A stretch of DNA of 64,000 nt from Rhizobium leguminosarum bv. viciae USDA 2370. Lineage in GTDB: Bacteria; Pseudomonadota; Alphaproteobacteria; Rhizobiales; Rhizobiaceae. Made by a program: the position numbers and the translations under genes. Below, one piece after another: positions 60,432 through 64,000 of this stretch. The stretch lies in contig NZ_MRDL01000001.1 of NCBI RefSeq assembly GCF_002008365.1, positions 62,001-126,000 on the forward strand. The letters run 5' to 3'. Under the pieces are notes generated by a model. The model did not search any database, was not told where the DNA came from, and worked only from the letters and a program-made list of their open reading frames with translations. The number at the start of each line of letters is the position of its first letter. Positions within the stretch are counted from its first letter, which is position 1.

Positions 60432-61337
60432 GTGACCATTGAAAATCCGGCCAGACGCCTCGCAGGCAGCGAGCACGAGAAGGGTGTGCTTCTCATCATT
60501 GCCGCGACACTTGCCTGGAGCGCGAGCGGCGTCTACTCGCGGCTCCTGACGACCGACGTATGGACGGCGATTGCCTGGCGATCGTTGTTCGGCGGCCTGT
60601 TTCTGCTGATCCCCTGCCTTTTCCTCGAAGGGGGCATCTCGCGGCAGCAATGGCGATCCGTCTTCCATCCGTCCGGTCTTGCCATGATCGCATGCCAGAC
60701 CTTCAGTCAGGTATGCTTCATCGGGGCGCTTTACATGACCACCGTCGCCAATGTGACGATGATCTATGCGACCGCGCCCTTTATCGCGGCACTGCTCGGC
60801 TGGGTCATCCTCAGGGAGAGGGTCTCCAGGCGAACGCTGATTGCCGGCGGCATTTCGCTCCTCGGAGTCGCGGTCATCGTCGCCTCGTCGATCGGCGGCG
60901 GCACCGGTTGGGGTGACCTGCTGGCGCTCGGCATGACCGCGTCCTTCGCGCTCGTCATCATCATTCCGCGCATCAGTCCCGACGTGCCAAGCCTGCCGCC
61001 GACCGTGGTCAGCGCTTTCCTGACACTCGCACTCTTCGCGCCGTTCGGTTCGGTCGGCTCGCTCGACTTGCACAACTGGATCGTCCTTGCCGCCTTCGGC
61101 GCGACCAATTTCTCCCTGGCGCTGGTGCTCTTCCTTGCCGGGGCGAAACGAATGCCGCCGGCGGAAGCGGCGCTGATCGGCACGATGGAAATCGTGCTCA
61201 CGCCCTTCTGGGTCTGGCTGCTGTTTTCCGAAGAGCCGCCCGTCGCCACCTTTTTCGGCGGCGCGATCATCCTCGGCGCCGTATTCTGGCACACCGCAAT
61301 CGACGTCAGCCGCAGCCGGCGACCGCATCGCGCCTAA
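60432..61337 (+). CDS. EamA/DMT-family transporter
   Basis: A 301-residue membrane protein with ten predicted segments in two EamA repeats (for example GVLLIIAATLAWSASGVYSRLL at the start of the first, and LLALGMTASFALVIIIPRI starting the second). EamA proteins export amino acids, metabolites or drugs. The start is GTG at 60432. It is divergent from the LysR gene, which probably controls it. The substrate is unknown. Confidence 0.9.
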   Translation: MTIENPARRLAGSEHEKGVLLIIAATLAWSASGVYSRLLTTDVWTAIAWRSLFGGLFLLIPCLFLEGGISRQQWRSVFHPSGLAMIACQTFSQVCFIGALYMTTVANVTMIYATAPFIAALLGWVILRERVSRRTLIAGGISLLGVAVIVASSIGGGTGWGDLLALGMTASFALVIIIPRISPDVPSLPPTVVSAFLTLALFAPFGSVGSLDLHNWIVLAAFGATNFSLALVLFLAGAKRMPPAEAALIGTMEIVLTPFWVWLLFSEEPPVATFFGGAIILGAVFWHTAIDVSRSRRPHRA

Positions 61338-61916
61338 AGCCTTTAGGCGGCGATCAAATCTTCCCGGACGATCCGGAAAACCGCCGTATTCGCGGGATCA
61401 ATTATTTCCGCTACGCAGCGCTATTGCGACTTTGCCGACTGTCGTCTTTGAGTTGCGCCCATGTCGTTTTCTTGATCGCTGTTTTACGTCAGGCATGGTT
61501 TGCTTGTGGTGTTCAAGGCGCTATCTCGCAAACTGGCGAAATGGACCATTGGGACGCTGGCCTGACGCCGGCGCTGCCCCGCAGCGGTAGAAGAACTGAA
61601 ATCCTCAAGGAAATCGCCGGATAGTCATCCGGAAAGATATCGAGATGGATCGAAAGGAGATTCTGGAGCCGGAAACCAGCTCTTGGCATAGCAAATCGAC
61701 GGATTGCGGCAGACGATCACGAGCGGAACGACAGGCGAAAACCATGGCGTTCACTCCTCTTCTCCATCCAATCTGTCCCTTTTGCAAATCGAATATCGCC
61801 CGATGCGGCGGTATCCTGTGTTGTGGACCGGGCTGCAGAGGAGGCAGGCCGGAGGGAAGGTTGCCATCGACTGCATCGGTTGCAGACCGAGGCATTCAAA
61901 CAAGTGGGAGGAATTC
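61338..61916. other. 579-bp region before the formaldehyde dehydrogenase gene
   Basis: No conserved gene is recognised. A 91-codon frame (61645-61920) is noted separately. The first 250 bp contain no strong hairpin or operator that could be identified. Promoter elements for the formaldehyde dehydrogenase gene are presumably here but were not located. Confidence 0.5.
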
Positions 61917-61920
61917 ATGA
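61645..61920 (+). CDS. Possible cysteine-rich small protein overlapping fdhA
   Basis: A 91-codon frame starts with MDRKEILEPE after GGAAAG and ends with a TGA that overlaps the fdhA ATG (ATGA). The centre has CPFC, then RCGG and CC-x3-C, giving six cysteines within about 21 residues, a zinc-ribbon-like look. Against it: its third-codon positions are only about half G+C, far below the neighbouring genes, and no family is recognised. It may be a chance frame in the leader. Confidence 0.2.
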   Translation: MDRKEILEPETSSWHSKSTDCGRRSRAERQAKTMAFTPLLHPICPFCKSNIARCGGILCCGPGCRGGRPEGRLPSTASVADRGIQTSGRNS

Positions 61921-63107
61921 GCAAAAATAGAGGCGTCGTCTATCTCCGGCCGGGCAAGGTCGAAGTTCGCGACATCGACGACCCGAAGCTGGAAGCGCCC
62001 GACGGCCGCCGCATCGAACACGGCGTGATTCTGAAGGTGATCTCGACCAATATCTGCGGCTCCGATCAGCACATGGTCCGCGGCCGCACGACGGCGATGC
62101 CGGGCCTGGTCCTCGGTCATGAAATCACCGGCGAGATCATCGAAAAAGGCGTCGACGTCGAAATGCTCGATATCGGCGATATCGTCTCGGTGCCGTTTAA
62201 TGTCGCCTGCGGCCGCTGCCGCTGCTGCAAATCCCAGGATACGGGCGTCTGCCTGACGGTAAATCCGTCGCGCGCCGGCGGTGCCTATGGCTATGTCGAC
62301 ATGGGTGGCTGGATCGGCGGACAGGCGCGTTACGTCACCATTCCCTACGCCGATTTCAACCTGCTGAAAATTCCCGATCGGGACAAAGCCATGGCGAAGA
62401 TCCGCGATCTCACCATGCTTTCCGACATTCTGCCCACCGGCTTCCATGGCGCAGTGCGTGCAGGTGTTGGGGTCGGCTCGACCGTCTATGTCGCCGGTGC
62501 CGGCCCTGTCGGCCTTGCGGCTGCGGCTTCGGCTCGCATTCTCGGCGCTGCTGTCGTGATGATCGGTGATTTCAACAAGGACCGTCTGGCGCATGCGGCG
62601 AAGGTCGGTTTCGAACCGATCGACCTGTCGAAGAGCGACCGTCTCGGCGACATGATCGCGCAGGTCGTCGGCACCAATGAGGTGGACAGCGCCATCGATG
62701 CGGTCGGCTTCGAGGCACGCGGCCACTCGGGCGGCGAACAGCCGGCGATCGTGCTCAATCAGATGATGGAGATTACCCGTGCCGCGGGTTCGATCGGCAT
62801 CCCCGGCCTCTACGTTACCGAGGATCCGGGCGCCGTCGACAACGCCGCCAAACACGGCAATCTGTCGCTCCGCTTCGGCCTCGGATGGGCCAAGGCGCAG
62901 TCCTTCCACACCGGCCAGACTCCGGTGATCAAATATAATCGTCAGCTCATGCAGGCGATCCTCCACGACCGGCTGCCAATTGCCGATATCGTCAACGCCA
63001 AGGTCATTCCGCTCGACGATGCCGCCAATGGATATGAGAGCTTCGACCAGGGAGCGGCGACGAAATATGTCCTCGATCCGCACGGAGAGGTCGCGAAAGC
63101 CGCCTAG
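61917..63107 (+). CDS. fdhA: Glutathione-independent formaldehyde dehydrogenase-type zinc dehydrogenase (FdhA)
   Basis: A 396-residue medium-chain dehydrogenase. It contains STNICGSDQHMVRGR (catalytic Cys near 46), LGHEITGEIIEKG, a structural zinc site CGRCRCCKSQDTGVC, and PTGFHGAVRAGVGVGSTVYVAGAGPVGLAAAASARILGA. These match glutathione-independent formaldehyde dehydrogenases of the Pseudomonas putida type, which carry tightly bound NAD. The ATG at 61917 has GGGAGG seven bases upstream. It may detoxify formaldehyde from methylated compounds such as betaine breakdown products. Its TAG stop is the first part of a RIME1 repeat. Confidence 0.92.
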   Translation: MSKNRGVVYLRPGKVEVRDIDDPKLEAPDGRRIEHGVILKVISTNICGSDQHMVRGRTTAMPGLVLGHEITGEIIEKGVDVEMLDIGDIVSVPFNVACGRCRCCKSQDTGVCLTVNPSRAGGAYGYVDMGGWIGGQARYVTIPYADFNLLKIPDRDKAMAKIRDLTMLSDILPTGFHGAVRAGVGVGSTVYVAGAGPVGLAAAASARILGAAVVMIGDFNKDRLAHAAKVGFEPIDLSKSDRLGDMIAQVVGTNEVDSAIDAVGFEARGHSGGEQPAIVLNQMMEITRAAGSIGIPGLYVTEDPGAVDNAAKHGNLSLRFGLGWAKAQSFHTGQTPVIKYNRQLMQAILHDRLPIADIVNAKVIPLDDAANGYESFDQGAATKYVLDPHGEVAKAA

Positions 63108-63208
63108 AGCAATTCCAGCAAAAGCGCGTAGCGGTTTTGCGTCCGGAATTGCGAGAAAACAAAGGGATAGAGCATTTCCGTGATTCGAAGAAAAACGGAA
63201 ATGCTCTA
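63105..63208. repeat. RIME1-type rhizobial intergenic mosaic element
   Basis: A 104-bp sequence made of two palindromes. The first runs from GCAATTCC to GGAATTGC (63109-63152). The second runs from AGAGCATTTCCG to CGGAAATGCTCT (about 63169-63207). This two-palindrome plan and sequence match the RIME1 repeats described in Rhizobium and Sinorhizobium. It begins within the fdhA stop codon and lies before a convergent gene, where it may act as a bidirectional transcription or mRNA-end structure. Confidence 0.88.
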
Positions 63209-63293
63209 GCGACTACGACTGAGGACTTTACCTGATAGGAATGGCCGGCGGAAAGCCGGCCATTCTGCATCGCACAACGATTTGATTGACGAA

Positions 63294-64000
63294 CTACTGG
63301 ATGCTGAACGGGAAATATTTTGCGTTGATCATGTCGTAGGTCCCGTCCGCCTTGATGCTCTTCAACGCTTCGTTCAGGCGCGCAAGACGCTCCTTGTCAT
63401 CGAGGCGCAGCGCGATGCCGGCACCCTCACCGAAGTATGTGATGTCGACCAGATCCGGTCCTTTGAACTCGCAGCAGCTTCCTGCCTTGGTGTTGGCAAT
63501 CCAGTCGTAGATGGCGAGTTTATCCTCGAGGATAATGTCGACGCTCCCGTCCGCCAGACCCTTGTACAATTCCGGCGAAGACCGAAACACCTTCTTTTTC
63601 ATTTCCGGATAAAGATGGTTGGCATAGGATTCCTGCGCTGTCGACGATGTCACCCCAAGAATTTTATCGTCGAGGGCGGCGGGGCTGACATCGCTGATCG
63701 ACGAATCCTTCCGGGCGATGAACACAGACGGGCTGTTGTAGTATTTTTCAGTGAAGGCAACCTTTTGACGCCGCTCAAGGCTCATCGACATGGATGAGAT
63801 GATCGCGTCGTATTTGTCGGCAACGAGATCGGGGATAATGTCGTCCCACTTCTCGATGATAAATTGGCATTCGAACTTGCCAACCTCGCACAGCGCATTG
63901 GCAATATCGATGTCGAAGCCCTGAAGTTTGTTATTTGCATCGAGATAGTTGAAGGGCGGAAATGCACCTTCGACGGCAATTCTCATTGGCATGCGATCTT
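63294..64000 (-). CDS. Polar amino acid ABC substrate-binding protein (5' end cut by window)
   Basis: At least 235 residues of a family-3 solute-binding protein. The frame stays open to the window edge, so the signal peptide and true start lie outside. The visible part opens RIAVEGAFPPFNYLDANNKLQGFDIDIANALCE and contains EKWDDIIPDLVADKYDAIISSMSMSLERRQKVAFTEKYYNSP and GSCCEFKGPDLVDITYFGEGAGIAL, as in lysine/arginine/ornithine or opine-type binders. It is probably part of another importer whose other genes lie to the right or elsewhere. Confidence 0.88.
   Translation of the reverse strand, partial: DRMPMRIAVEGAFPPFNYLDANNKLQGFDIDIANALCEVGKFECQFIIEKWDDIIPDLVADKYDAIISSMSMSLERRQKVAFTEKYYNSPSVFIARKDSSISDVSPAALDDKILGVTSSTAQESYANHLYPEMKKKVFRSSPELYKGLADGSVDIILEDKLAIYDWIANTKAGSCCEFKGPDLVDITYFGEGAGIALRLDDKERLARLNEALKSIKADGTYDMINAKYFPFSIQ

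Noticed and set aside
61704..61916. 71-residue N-terminal extension of the formaldehyde dehydrogenase
   Set aside because: The family starts near MSKNRGVVY, and the ATG at 61917 has a strong ribosome site. The extension has no similarity to dehydrogenases.
1..64000. CRISPR array, tRNA, rRNA or prophage
   Set aside because: No regularly spaced repeat series, no cloverleaf-like sequence with a CCA-adjacent acceptor stem and no phage or transposase protein was seen.

Overview
The window looks like a GC-rich alphaproteobacterial genome of the Rhizobium group. The grounds are codon use, the density of ABC uptake systems, an mctS-mctR-DUF3311-mctP block as described in Rhizobium leguminosarum, a RIME1-type palindromic repeat near 63.1 kb, and a carnitine dehydrogenase fused to a thioesterase. 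Whether this is chromosome or a large plasmid cannot be told. No tRNA, rRNA, CRISPR array, transposase or prophage gene was seen.

Layout. 1-5.7 kb: an amidohydrolase cut by the window edge, a ribose-type sugar ABC importer and a divergent IclR regulator. 6.1-10.2 kb: a flavin monooxygenase with a sulfonate-type ABC importer. 10.3-12.7 kb: a CLC chloride transporter divergent from a MarR regulator, with a perfect palindrome between them. 12.7-17.4 kb: a polar amino acid ABC importer, a homocysteine S-methyltransferase and a divergent Lrp regulator. 17.5-21.5 kb: mctSR and mctP. 21.6-23.6 kb: a chemoreceptor. 24.1-29.3 kb: a second sulfur-scavenging cluster (two monooxygenases plus ABC importer). 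29.6-40.5 kb: a sugar-acid regulon resembling L-idonate/D-gluconate catabolism (ABC importer, idonate dehydrogenase, ketogluconate reductase, gluconokinase, two further dehydrogenases, lactonase, LacI regulator) with four copies of one operator. 40.6-43.2 kb: an ECF sigma factor overlapping a membrane-anchored von Willebrand A protein. 43.5-44.4 kb: an HSL-type hydrolase. 44.4-44.6 kb: a 273-bp inverted-repeat element.

44.6-59.5 kb is the most coherent system. Ten genes in a row on the minus strand can be read as a route from gamma-butyrobetaine and carnitine to glycine betaine: CoA ligase, acyl-CoA dehydrogenase, CaiD-type hydratase, carnitine dehydrogenase/thioesterase and a beta-keto acid cleavage enzyme. 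A dipeptide-type ABC importer and a CocE/NonD hydrolase follow. A GlxA/AraC regulator is divergent, and two direct repeats 21 bp apart lie in the shared promoter region.

59.4-64 kb: a LysR/EamA exporter pair, a zinc formaldehyde dehydrogenase, the RIME1 repeat and an edge-truncated amino acid binding protein.

Overall the window is a set of self-contained import-plus-catabolism modules, most with their own regulator, as expected for a soil or rhizosphere bacterium living on plant-derived sugar acids, betaines, organosulfur compounds and amino acids. All functions are inferred from sequence; no search or alignment was run.
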